DNA of 6,637 nucleotides from Methanobacteriota archaeon (GTDB lineage: Archaea > Thermoplasmatota > Poseidoniia > Poseidoniales > Poseidoniaceae), in assembly GCA_002694245.1 (NCBI GenBank), contig NZLM01000025.1:1-6637 (forward strand). Direction: 5' to 3'. Below are positions 1 through 6,374 of the stretch, piece by piece. The number at the start of each line of letters is the position of its first letter. Within the stretch, counting starts at the first letter, position 1. The notes under the pieces were generated by a model. The model saw only the letters and a program-made list of their open reading frames with translations, did no database searches and was not told the DNA's origin. The position numbers and the translations under genes are program-made.

Positions 1-653
1 TCAACTTCATGGCTAACAATCAAACTCTTTTGTTCATTTTTAAGAACTCGAAGCGCAGCTTGCAGAAACCTTAGCAACAAAAGAGCACTCCCAAAAGGTA
101 GAATAGCATATGGTAAAAATCGTGGAATTTTTTCGTATGCATCCCCATAATTCATAATGGGCTCTATCCAACGTAACCAAGCCGGCATCAGTATATCATT
201 CACCTCATACCAAGATCTGAAAGATGTCCTTTTCATTTCTTCAAAGCCGGTAGGAAACCATCGTCCAGTTGTTTTAGGTAAATTCGCAAAGTTTGCCCAA
301 TAGTCCCATGAGCCTTTTAAAAGTAAAAAAGCGTAAAAAATGCATAAAGCGGCAACAATTAATCCCATGGACTTTTTAGTTTTAGTAGAAACTGTATTAA
401 TTATAGCATCAACACCAAGATGAGATGTCTTTTTTACAGCGTAGCTGATACCAAAAAGAACCAACCAAGAAAAAAGATAGGTAACTAACTCTAGGCCCCA
501 AATAAGGCCTGAATTAAAACCATATCGTAGAACTACATTTATAAAGGTTATCGTAACCATAGCTGCTAATAAAATTGCGATAAAAGTTTCCTCAATCTCA
601 TCTACGATTCTAAAAAATCTGGAAGAATTTGTTGTATCTTTTTTATAACTCAT
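1..653 (-). CDS. dctQ: TRAP transporter small permease subunit, DctQ family (partial, C-terminus beyond the window)
   Basis: This is the small integral-membrane subunit of a TRAP uptake system, which pairs with a large DctM permease and takes substrate from the periplasmic DctP protein. The reading frame is open from an ATG at 653 to the left edge (217 codons seen). Hydrophobic segments lie at about residues 22-41, 55-73, 97-113 and 178-197, the four-helix DctQ layout. Family-typical strings are visible: NVVLRYGFN after helix 1, a WGLE..TYLFSWLVLFG second helix, and YAVKKTSHLGVD after it. A long polar, Trp-rich loop (about 114-177) separates helices 3 and 4, as in the longer DctQ proteins of C4-dicarboxylate systems. 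The start lies 62 bases after the dctP stop and has no strong Shine-Dalgarno sequence. A dctM gene is expected just outside the window. The family call is secure; the substrate is taken from dctP. Confidence 0.9.
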   Translation of the reverse strand, partial: MSYKKDTTNSSRFFRIVDEIEETFIAILLAAMVTITFINVVLRYGFNSGLIWGLELVTYLFSWLVLFGISYAVKKTSHLGVDAIINTVSTKTKKSMGLIVAALCIFYAFLLLKGSWDYWANFANLPKTTGRWFPTGFEEMKRTSFRSWYEVNDILMPAWLRWIEPIMNYGDAYEKIPRFLPYAILPFGSALLLLRFLQAALRVLKNEQKSLIVSHEV

Positions 654-679
654 TGAATGCTTAGCTAAGAGTGAAAAAG

Positions 680-706
680 CCTGGCCGTTAGAGATTAAAG
701 GCCAGG
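680..706 (-). terminator. dctP-dctQ intercistronic hairpin (partial terminator)
   Basis: Perfect 7-bp arms CCTGGCC (680-686) and GGCCAGG (700-706) enclose a 13-base loop. Reading leftwards, the stem is followed by CTTTTTC, a short T-tract, just after the dctP stop. It resembles a leaky intrinsic terminator or mRNA 3'-end protector that keeps dctP transcript above dctQ(M). A T-rich stretch also follows on the plus strand, but no plus-strand gene ends here. Confidence 0.6.
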
Positions 707-715
707 TTATTTTAT

Positions 716-1717
716 TTAATGATTTGCGTTTATCGACTGTGCTGCTGCTATATTAGCTTCGCCAACATCACCTTTAAACTGATCCCATACCGGCAACATC
801 GCAGCCACCCAAGCGGAACGCTGTTTCTCGCTTAATTGACGTACAACTCCACCAGCGGCAATAATTTCCTTCTTTGCCGCCTCATTTACCGAAGTTGACT
901 CAGAGTTTCTAGCTGCCGTAACTTCTGCAATTATAGTCGAAAGTTGGCTTCTAATATCGGAATCTAAGCTATCCCACCAGTCAGTAGACGTCACAAGCAT
1001 GTAATCAATAATCCCATGATTTGTTTCTGTTATGCCATCCTGAACTTCAAAAAATTTCTTGCCGTAAATATTGGACCAAGTATTTTCTTGACCATCAACA
1101 ACTCCTGTTTGCAGAGCTCCATATACTTCTGAAAAAGCCATGGGCTGTGGCGAGCCCCCAAGAGCTGCCATTTGCGCTTTCAAAACCTCAGAGTTTTGAA
1201 CTCTAAATTTTAGACCATTGGCATCTGTTGGCATTTCTAGCGGCTTGTTTGCAGACATTTGCTTCATACCATTGTGCCAAAATGCTAAGCCTAATAGGCC
1301 TCTTCTGACCATACTTTCCTTCATAGCTTGGCCAGTTTCAGAATTTTGAAATTCATCAACTGCATTGATGTTTTTGAACATGAACGGCAAATCAAAGATG
1401 CGGAAAACTTTTGTAAATTGTTCAAATTTTGAAAGAGAGGGTGCCGCCATTTGAACGTCGCCGTTTAGCATTGCTTCAAGAACCTGATTATCGTTGTAGA
1501 GGGTTGAGTTAGGGTAAACTTCCATACAGGCTTTGCCATTCATTTCTTCATTAACCCGTGTCTGAAGTAGTGTTGCAGCGATTCCTTTTGGATGCTTATC
1601 AGTATTGGTAACGTGGGAAAGTTTGATTACAATTTCTCCACTGTCGCACGCGGCTGACGCCAGCTGAGCGGCCATAGTTAAAGCCGCTGCCGTCAATGTA
1701 GCTGCTAATAGTTTCAT
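716..1717 (-). CDS. dctP: TRAP transporter periplasmic solute-binding protein, DctP family (C4-dicarboxylate type)
   Basis: This is the periplasmic receptor of a TRAP system, which binds a small carboxylate and hands it to DctQM for sodium- or proton-driven uptake. It has 333 residues, the usual DctP length. A Sec signal peptide covers residues 1-22 (MKLL, Ala-rich core, LASA end), with cleavage probable before Ala23. The family core is clear: KLSHVTN near residue 32, EVYPNSTLYND at 66-76, and KFRVQNSEVLKAQ at 170-182. Arg172 sits at the conserved arginine that clamps the ligand carboxylate. MAFSEVYGALQTGVVDGQENTWSN (193-216, quoted in part: SEVYGALQTGVVDGQEN) is close to the Rhodobacter DctP pattern. 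Together these favour malate, succinate, fumarate or a similar acid, although DctP specificity is hard to predict. The ATG has GGAG (1726-1729) 8 bases upstream. It is the first gene of a leftward operon with dctQ. Confidence 0.95.
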   Translation of the reverse strand: MKLLAATLTAAALTMAAQLASAACDSGEIVIKLSHVTNTDKHPKGIAATLLQTRVNEEMNGKACMEVYPNSTLYNDNQVLEAMLNGDVQMAAPSLSKFEQFTKVFRIFDLPFMFKNINAVDEFQNSETGQAMKESMVRRGLLGLAFWHNGMKQMSANKPLEMPTDANGLKFRVQNSEVLKAQMAALGGSPQPMAFSEVYGALQTGVVDGQENTWSNIYGKKFFEVQDGITETNHGIIDYMLVTSTDWWDSLDSDIRSQLSTIIAEVTAARNSESTSVNEAAKKEIIAAGGVVRQLSEKQRSAWVAAMLPVWDQFKGDVGEANIAAAQSINANH

Positions 1718-2011
1718 TATTATTTCTCCGATGTAAAATTAATAGACGTTTAGTTGAAAGTGCCGAAGATATATATTCAGAAAGAGTTAAGCTAAAGAGA
1801 ATAATCAAAATTTCTAATACACTGATACAAAGAGTCACATATTATTTCCGCTAAAAAAAATGGTGATTATTTTGCCAGAAAGCCTCTATGCAATATGGAA
1901 AAAAATGATTTAAACCTTTGAACCAAGTCTTATTATAAGGACGTAAAACACAATGTCAGACCCAGCAAGGTGCTCTTTTTTTAGGGTGGGGTCTAGCCGT
2001 ATCCGCTTATA
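1718..2011. other. Non-coding leader region upstream of dctP
   Basis: I find no supported gene in this AT-rich stretch. It should hold the dctP promoter on the minus strand. The best pair I see is TTGCAT (1888-1893) with AATAAT (1866-1871), 16 bases apart, which is weak. No GG-N10-GC sigma-54 element was found. A plus-strand 27-codon frame at 1953-2036 has no recognisable content. The three plus frames were read from 1921 to 2011 for the missing LysR helix-turn-helix, and it is not there. Confidence 0.5.
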
Positions 2012-2205
2012 TTGTTCAGAACCAGTCGGCAAGTAAGCCTGACCCAAGCTGGATTAGAATTTTTACAAGATGCGAAAAAGATCCTTACAGATATTGAAAA
2101 GTCAATCTCGAACGTTCGTTACACCGCCGAGTCGGATCCACACAATATTCGTGTTAGCGGCGTGGATGAAGAAATTTATGTGTTTCTTCCTAAAATCATC
2201 AATCC
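2012..2205 (+). pseudogene. LysR-type transcriptional regulator, internal fragment
   Basis: The translation from 2012 reads LFRTSRQVSLTQAGLEFL, then DAKKILTDIEKSI, and on to IRVSGVDEEIYVFLPKIIN near 2200. This matches the stretch of LysR regulators that begins at the end of the winged helix-turn-helix (the 'LF-R-T-S-R-x-V-x-L-T-x-A-G' wing), runs through the linker helix and enters the first strand and helix of the effector domain. About 63 codons survive. In frame there is a stop at 1994-1996 with no start or helix-turn-helix before it. After about 2205 the resemblance ends, and the frame runs into the 3' end of the oppositely oriented GTPase gene. A working regulator needs about 290-300 residues, so this is a relic. 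Its orientation, divergent from dctP, is the usual layout of a LysR gene and its target. Edges are approximate; a TTG happens to sit at its first codon. Confidence 0.8.
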
Positions 2206-2232
2206 GACCAACAGGGTTTTTCAAAGTAAAAA

Positions 2233-3180
2233 TTACGTGTTTAGAAAATTTGCCGACTTCTTAATAGTTTCTTTATCAAAGCCTCGACCAATGAGAACTA
2301 AAAAATTTTGACTTTCATGAAAGTCTTTAGGGAGCCTTTGAGGTTTCTGTATATTTGGCCCAACACCCTGTATCAATAATCTACCAGCAGGCGAGTTAAT
2401 TATACCTTTTAAACGGAGTATTTTATCACCGTGGCATGAAAGTAAGGCAGAAACCCAGATGACTAAATTATTCCAATCAGTATGTTCCTCTAAGTTAACA
2501 ACGAATGTTTCATAATTATCCACTCTCTTAGCTTTTGCATCACGCAAGATAGAATTTATATCAAACTGCTTAGTTTGTTCTTCAGTTAAATTTTGTATTT
2601 CACCGTTGGAACATGATTTAATTAAACCAGAAGGATTAAAGTATCTGGCAATATTATACTTTTGTGCAACCACTTCATCGGATACTAAATCAGCTTTAGT
2701 TATAAAGATTTCATCTGCACAAGCTAATTGTTTTGCAATCAACGGCTCTGATATAAAAGTATTGTTATCAAAAGCATCCAGTAAAACTGATATCCCTTTG
2801 ACAACAATATTTCGTCCTAAAATCGAGTGATTTACAATACTATTATATATCGCTGCTGGATCTGATATTCCGCTTGTCTCGATCAGTATTGTATCTATGC
2901 GATTATTAAAATCTGCATTAGCGTGGTTACGTATACCACACAAATCAACCAACTTTTCAACAAATTCGGCATTACTATCACAACAAATACATCCGCCAGA
3001 TATTTTTATCTTTTCAATTTTATCATCCAACAAAACATCATCTATAGAAATATCGCCAGCTTCATTTATTACAATGCAAAGTTTACTATGATCTTTCTGA
3101 AAAATTTTGTGTTGAAGGAACGTAGTTTTACCACTCCCCAAAAACCCTGAGATAATTGAAAGCTGAATTCTTCTATCCAC
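2233..3180 (-). CDS. CobW/G3E-family P-loop GTPase (putative metallochaperone)
   Basis: G3E GTPases (CobW, YjiA, UreG/HypB relatives, nitrile hydratase activators) use GTP hydrolysis to deliver or insert a metal into a partner enzyme. Visible motifs are the Walker A loop GFLGSGKTT (residues 12-20), INEAGD (39-43, in place of the common NEFG), the metal-binding GGCICCDSN with Cys64, Cys66 and Cys67, the switch II-like LIETSGISDPA (99-109), and the guanine-specificity motif TKAD (161-164). A CobW C-terminal domain follows at about 235-305 (WVSALLSCHGDKILRLKG, then LVLIGRGFD). No His-rich metal-storage tail is present. At 315 residues it is complete for the family. The start is GTG at 3178-3180, since an in-frame stop lies 21 bases upstream and any later start would remove the first strand; its Shine-Dalgarno (AGG) is weak. 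It is the last gene of the hydrolase operon, suggesting it serves that hydrolase. No terminator is evident after it. The family is certain; the client and the metal are inferred. Confidence 0.93.
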   Translation of the reverse strand: MDRRIQLSIISGFLGSGKTTFLQHKIFQKDHSKLCIVINEAGDISIDDVLLDDKIEKIKISGGCICCDSNAEFVEKLVDLCGIRNHANADFNNRIDTILIETSGISDPAAIYNSIVNHSILGRNIVVKGISVLLDAFDNNTFISEPLIAKQLACADEIFITKADLVSDEVVAQKYNIARYFNPSGLIKSCSNGEIQNLTEEQTKQFDINSILRDAKAKRVDNYETFVVNLEEHTDWNNLVIWVSALLSCHGDKILRLKGIINSPAGRLLIQGVGPNIQKPQRLPKDFHESQNFLVLIGRGFDKETIKKSANFLNT

Positions 3181-3201
3181 TGAATGTGAACCTAAAAAGT
3201 T

Positions 3202-3489
3202 TCAAGCGAAAAAGTTCTTCTCTAAAGGATCTATTGGTCGCCCATATAAGGCCGCAGCAGCCATCCATACTTCGTCAATTTGAGAAATGACTCTTACCTC
3301 CCCCAATAAATTTGATACTTGGCAATATTGGCTCGTCCCGTCATCACTGAAGCGTAAATTATATTTTACTAGAATGTCATTGATTTTTTTTGCTCTTATG
3401 ATCCTACCCCTAATTCTATCACTAGCTGTTGTGCTACCAGCATCAGACCAATATCCTAGAGTTTCAGGGAACCCGCAATTTGCACACAT
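3202..3489 (-). CDS. Small CxxC protein of unknown function
   Basis: A 95-residue soluble protein with no signal peptide or membrane segment. I cannot assign it to a named family. It opens with MCANCGF, giving a Cys2-x-x-Cys5 pair at the extreme N-terminus; Cys56 is the only other cysteine. Next come GYWSDAG (12-18), a basic helix-like SDRIRGRIIRAKKINDIL (23-40), DDG (49-51), a probable strand region VSNLLGEVRVIS (58-69), IDEVWMAAAALYGRPIDPL (71-89) and an end at NFFA. The ATG at 3487-3489 is chosen because the hydrolase stop is one base upstream and GAGG (3499-3502) is spaced 9 bases before it. A longer frame to 3561 exists but would overlap the hydrolase by 71 bases. The gene sits between a metallohydrolase and a G3E GTPase, so metal binding or handling through the CxxC is a reasonable guess, not shown. 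Confidence 0.8.
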   Translation of the reverse strand: MCANCGFPETLGYWSDAGSTTASDRIRGRIIRAKKINDILVKYNLRFSDDGTSQYCQVSNLLGEVRVISQIDEVWMAAAALYGRPIDPLEKNFFA

Positions 3490-3490
3490 T

Positions 3491-4393
3491 TCAAATAACC
3501 TCTGGCCTGATTTTGCTTTCAAACGGAAACTTCGCTCTAAAATCATTAGCAATTTCGTCAAATGTCATCCATTCAGCACCTGAATGTTGATTTATATATT
3601 CAATTAACCTCTCCAGCATCATTAATACCTGCGGCCGTCCTGATACGTCTGGATGAATGGTAAAAGCAAAAACAGCATAGTCCATTTCACGATATACCCA
3701 ATCGAACTGATCTTTCCACATTTGTTCTATATCTCGCGGACTAACAAAACCATGACTGTTAGGGACTTTTTTCATAAACATCATAGGTGGCAGATCATCA
3801 ACATACCAGTTAGCAGCAATATCTACTAGATCAATCTCGTAACCGTGCTTCAATGGCTTCATCCAATCTTTTGCTGATGCTGTATAATCTATGACATTCC
3901 ACTCATCACCTACTCTAGCATAAAATGGTTGAAAATCTCGATAACCTTGACTGTGATCATAGGAAAATCCATGCTTTAAAAGTAGCGCAGCTGTAGAATT
4001 TGACATTTCCCACCACGGTGCCACATATCCAGTCGGTTTTTTACCGCATAATTTTTCTATTAACTCAACCGACTTAACCAACACATCTTCTTCTTGATTT
4101 TCGGTCATAGCGATAGGGTTTTCATGAAGGTAACCGTGAGCACCGATTTCGTGGCCTTGATCTACTATCATATCCATTTCTTTAGGAAAAGTTTCAATAG
4201 TGTGGCCAGGAATAAAAAATGAAGTGGTCAAATCAAATTTTTTAAACAAGTTTAATAATCGGGGAACACCAACTTCAGTTGCAAAGATACCCCTCTGAAT
4301 ATCTGAGGGTGAGTCTCCTCCAGCATAAGATCCAATTTGGCCTGCTACCGAATCGATGTCAGTGCCAAACGCACACATAATTTTTTTTGACAT
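3491..4393 (-). CDS. NodB-fold polysaccharide deacetylase-family hydrolase (HP0310/PgdA-like, PuuE/cyclic imidase group)
   Basis: A cytoplasmic (no signal peptide) 300-residue metallohydrolase of carbohydrate esterase family 4. The three NodB motifs are visible. Motif 1 is FGTDID with Asp12 and Asp14. Motif 2 is [14 protein letters not shown] with metal ligands His86 and His90. Motif 3 is [10 protein letters not shown] (122-131). [12 protein letters not shown] (244-255) carries a late conserved His247. The FGTDID start, [27 protein letters not shown] and [14 protein letters not shown] strings match what I remember of H. pylori HP0310 almost motif for motif. That subgroup lacks the export signal of true peptidoglycan deacetylases. 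It is structurally related to PuuE allantoinase and to Pseudomonas cyclic imide hydrolase, so a small amide or cyclic imide is a better substrate guess than a polysaccharide. GGGAG (4401-4405) precedes the ATG by 7 bases. It is the first gene of a leftward operon with the CxxC protein and the G3E GTPase, and is divergent from an ABC importer. Confidence 0.92.
   Translation of the reverse strand: MSKKIMCAFGTDIDSVAGQIGSYAGGDSPSDIQRGIFATEVGVPRLLNLFKKFDLTTSFFIPGHTIETFPKEMDMIVDQGHEIGAHGYLHENPIAMTENQEEDVLVKSVELIEKLCGKKPTGYVAPWWEMSNSTAALLLKHGFSYDHSQGYRDFQPFYARVGDEWNVIDYTASAKDWMKPLKHGYEIDLVDIAANWYVDDLPPMMFMKKVPNSHGFVSPRDIEQMWKDQFDWVYREMDYAVFAFTIHPDVSGRPQVLMMLERLIEYINQHSGAEWMTFDEIANDFRAKFPFESKIRPEVI
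3499..3502 (-). promoter_or_regulatory. Ribosome binding site fixing the start of the CxxC gene
   Basis: GAGG on the minus strand lies inside the last codons of the hydrolase gene, 9 bases before the ATG at 3487-3489. The stop-A-ATG junction plus this site suggests translational coupling between the two genes. It supports the 95-residue start over a longer overlapping frame. Confidence 0.65.
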
Positions 4394-4468
4394 AGTTTTT
4401 CTCCCAAAGCTTACAATAACTAAAATATCATATTAAACTGCTGACGTTTTGAGCATACTATCAATCTT

Positions 4469-4500
4469 GTTAATATTCTAACTTTTTTAAAAATATTAAC
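4469..4500. promoter_or_regulatory. 9-bp inverted repeat, candidate operator
   Basis: Arms GTTAATATT (4469-4477) and AATATTAAC (4492-4500) are perfect reverse complements, with a 14-base AT-rich spacer and arm centres 23 bp apart, about two helical turns. The site is roughly 60 bp upstream of the candidate -10 on each side, a place where a dimeric regulator could control both operons. AT-richness raises the chance of a random match, and no regulator gene is in the window. Confidence 0.4.
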
Positions 4501-4574
4501 CGGTTCGCAAATTCTTACAATATTTGGATGTATATTTTCAAAGAAGCACAATATCCAGTAATCTACTTTTTTCT

Positions 4575-4603
4575 TTGTAAATTTTTGATAAAAATTAGAT
4601 AAT
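4575..4603 (+). promoter_or_regulatory. Candidate sigma-70-type promoter for the ABC importer
   Basis: TTGTAA (4575-4580) and GATAAT (4598-4603) are spaced by exactly 17 bases, with 4/6 and 5/6 matches to the consensus. Transcription would begin near 4610, giving a leader of about 85 bases before the ATG at 4695. The gene's own ribosome site, AAGGAG (4682-4687), lies 7 bases from that ATG. Confidence 0.6.
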
Positions 4604-4694
4604 TATGTATTGGACTCGTTTAAATACAAAAGATACCCTGACCTCATTATCATACATCAAAAGGAACAAAGATTTTAGATAAAGGAGACAAAAA

Positions 4695-6335
4695 ATGAAG
4701 ATAGACGATCTTACGCGAAGGACATTTTTAAACAAGTCGATAGCCATGTCATCGATGGCCTTAGTCCCAAACTTGATGAGTCAAGCTGCTCTAGCTGGAG
4801 GTCACTCTGGCACGATGGTAATTGCAGCCCCAGCCACCCCTCAAAGTCTTGATTGCGAATATGACGTATCACTGGGAACTTTTGAAGCAGTCGCAGCCCT
4901 GTATGATGGCCTTGTCGAATTTGAGAAAATGCCTGACGCATCAGTACCTACAGCCCAAAGAGAAGATACGGCTTACTACGCAGACAAATCAGGCGGCGTG
5001 AATATGAAAGGGAAGCTAGCTGAGTCTTGGGAACTTCAACCCGACGGCAAACGTATAGTGTTTAAATTGCGCGAAGGTGTGATGTCTAATTGGGGAAATG
5101 AACTAACGGCAGAAGATGTGAAATGGACTTGGGATCGTAAGTTTGGACTGGCAGCGATCGGAGGTTTTTACACAAAAGTTTCTGGTTTAAGTCGCCCAGA
5201 AGACGTTAGGGTAGAGGGCAAATATACTATTTCATTCAATCTTGATAATCCTAACCCCCTAATACTAAAAATCCACCCCAACCTTTATAATCCGATATAT
5301 GATTCAACAAAATGTAAAGAGGTAGCTACTGACGATGATCCTTGGGCAAAAGGATTTATAGAAAACGACAGTGCAGGTTTTGGACCTTATAGATTAGAAA
5401 GTATGGCCCGCGGCCAACAAGCTGTCTTCGCGGCCAGGGAAGATTATTGGCAAGGAAAACCAGCCATTGATCGAGTAATCTTCAAAGAAGTTCCAACATC
5501 AGCTTCACGAGTACAACTATTGCAAGGTGGTGCGGTAGATATAGCACAATATTTACAGCCTCTCGAAATTAAGGGTTTGAAAGGTGTGCCTAACGTTGAA
5601 GTTGAGACAGTACCGGCATCATTCATGATTTGGATAGAACTTAATGCTAAGATGGCCCCATTTGACAATGTAGATATACGTCGCGCAATGAATTACGCAT
5701 TCCCTATGCAAGACGTTATGAGTTCAGTTTATCAGGGGCTAGCAAGTCCTCTTGATGGCTGTATGCCAAACATATATCCTGGCTTCATTGGCGGTTCTCC
5801 ATATAGTTACGATCCTGCAAAGGCCAAAGAATTGTTGGCAAAGGCAGGCTTTCCAGATGGCTTCGAATCTACTCTGTCTTACAATGCTGGTGATCCCGTT
5901 CAAGAACCAATCGCAATACTATACCAATCAGCGCTTCGAGAAATAGGTGTAAATTTAAACCTAGAAAAAGTTCCTGCTGGATCATTTTACAACGCGGTAT
6001 CCCAAAGAGAAAAGGCGATGATCTTTTACGTAGACAGTCCTTGGTGTCCTGATCCTGGCTACTCAATGACGCTCTATTTCGATAGTGAAAGTTTTGTTAA
6101 TTACTCTAATTATGTAAATAGTGAAGTAGATGGATTGCTTAAAATTGCAGCTGAAACAGCGGATGAAACAGTTCGATTGGATGCTATGGGTAAAGCTCAA
6201 GAAATAGTGATGGATGAAGCACCTTGGACATTTGTTGCTTATCCAAATTACACCATGGCAAGAAATAGTAGTCTAAGCGGTTGGACGTACTACACTTCTA
6301 ACAATATTAGATTTCAAGACTTCTCAAAAAGTTAA
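4695..6335 (+). CDS. ABC transporter substrate-binding protein, family 5 (DppA/OppA type), Tat-exported
   Basis: This is the periplasmic receptor of a peptide/opine/nickel-class ABC importer. Residues 6-14 (LTRRTFLNK) form a twin-arginine signal with Arg8-Arg9, followed by a mild hydrophobic stretch and an ALA-GG end, with cleavage probable after Ala34. The protein would thus be exported folded by Tat. At 546 residues it is the usual size for SBP_bac_5. Family landmarks are LYDGLVEF near 69-76, LAESWELQPDGKRIVFKLREGV (108-129; quoted in part as SWELQPDGK), LTAEDVKWTWDR (137-148), GFGPYRLES followed by REDYWQGKP, SRVQLLQGGAVDIA, and FDNVDIRRAMNYAF. Substrates of this family range from dipeptides to amines and glycosides, and the sequence does not fix one. 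A strong ribosome site (AAGGAG, 4682-4687) and a candidate promoter precede it. A C-type permease gene follows after 84 bases. Its divergent partner, a cytoplasmic amidohydrolase-like enzyme, suggests the imported compound is opened by that enzyme. Confidence 0.94.
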   Translation: MKIDDLTRRTFLNKSIAMSSMALVPNLMSQAALAGGHSGTMVIAAPATPQSLDCEYDVSLGTFEAVAALYDGLVEFEKMPDASVPTAQREDTAYYADKSGGVNMKGKLAESWELQPDGKRIVFKLREGVMSNWGNELTAEDVKWTWDRKFGLAAIGGFYTKVSGLSRPEDVRVEGKYTISFNLDNPNPLILKIHPNLYNPIYDSTKCKEVATDDDPWAKGFIENDSAGFGPYRLESMARGQQAVFAAREDYWQGKPAIDRVIFKEVPTSASRVQLLQGGAVDIAQYLQPLEIKGLKGVPNVEVETVPASFMIWIELNAKMAPFDNVDIRRAMNYAFPMQDVMSSVYQGLASPLDGCMPNIYPGFIGGSPYSYDPAKAKELLAKAGFPDGFESTLSYNAGDPVQEPIAILYQSALREIGVNLNLEKVPAGSFYNAVSQREKAMIFYVDSPWCPDPGYSMTLYFDSESFVNYSNYVNSEVDGLLKIAAETADETVRLDAMGKAQEIVMDEAPWTFVAYPNYTMARNSSLSGWTYYTSNNIRFQDFSKS

Positions 6336-6342
6336 AAAAAAG

Positions 6343-6374
6343 TTCAGACGGCTTCAAGCTTGAAGCCGTCTGAA
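6343..6374. repeat. Perfect 32-bp palindrome between binding-protein and permease genes; contains inverted GCCGTCTGAA words
   Basis: The left half (6343-6358) is the exact reverse complement of the right half (6359-6374), giving 16-bp arms around AAGCTT. It begins 8 bases after the binding-protein stop. On the plus-strand transcript no T-tract follows, so it should act as a stabilising 3' hairpin more than a full stop. On the minus strand it is followed by C and eight T residues, a strong intrinsic-terminator shape against antisense transcription. Each arm holds the 10-mer GCCGTCTGAA (6365-6374 plus; 6343-6352 minus), identical to the Neisseria DNA uptake word. Confidence 0.85.

Larger units (their letters stand above)
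4394..4694. other. Divergent intergenic control region (hydrolase operon / ABC importer)
   Basis: This is 301 bases of strongly AT-rich DNA without a gene, separating two divergent start codons. It must hold promoters for both directions. For the hydrolase operon the best -10 candidate is TATGAT on the minus strand (4427-4432), without a good -35. The importer promoter and an inverted repeat are listed separately. An 8-bp palindrome AACCGGTT (4498-4505) overlaps the right arm of that repeat. No riboswitch or RNA gene is recognisable. Confidence 0.6.

Noticed and set aside
1860..1895. Sigma-54 promoter upstream of dctP, as in rhizobial dctA systems
   Set aside because: A CTGGCA-like word is present on the minus strand, but no GC element occurs at the required spacing.
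1957..1995. Terminator around AGACCC ... GGGTCT with an internal T-tract
   Set aside because: The T-run lies inside the loop instead of after the stem, and the small AGCA/TGCT stem before it is only 4 bp.
1953..2036. 27-codon plus-strand frame beginning ATG at 1953 as a small gene or the LysR N-terminus
   Set aside because: It is in a different frame from the LysR relic, has no helix-turn-helix pattern, and its AGGA lies 11 bases from the start. I see no support for coding.
2206..2311. Continuation of the LysR frame to a full 99-codon gene
   Set aside because: After about 2205 the translation loses LysR character and runs over the 3' end of the oppositely oriented GTPase gene, so this part is chance open frame.
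3181..3204. CxxC gene and GTPase are in the same frame, separated by one TGA, suggesting a readthrough or recoded fusion
   Set aside because: Eight codons including the TGA separate the domains, the GTPase has its own GTG start, and no selenocysteine-type hairpin or conserved context is visible. Simple operon spacing explains it.
3490..3561. Longer 119-residue version of the CxxC protein starting at 3561
   Set aside because: It would overlap the hydrolase by 71 bases, and its extra 24 residues are the hydrolase C-terminus read in another frame. The ATG at 3489 has a proper ribosome site and a tight junction.
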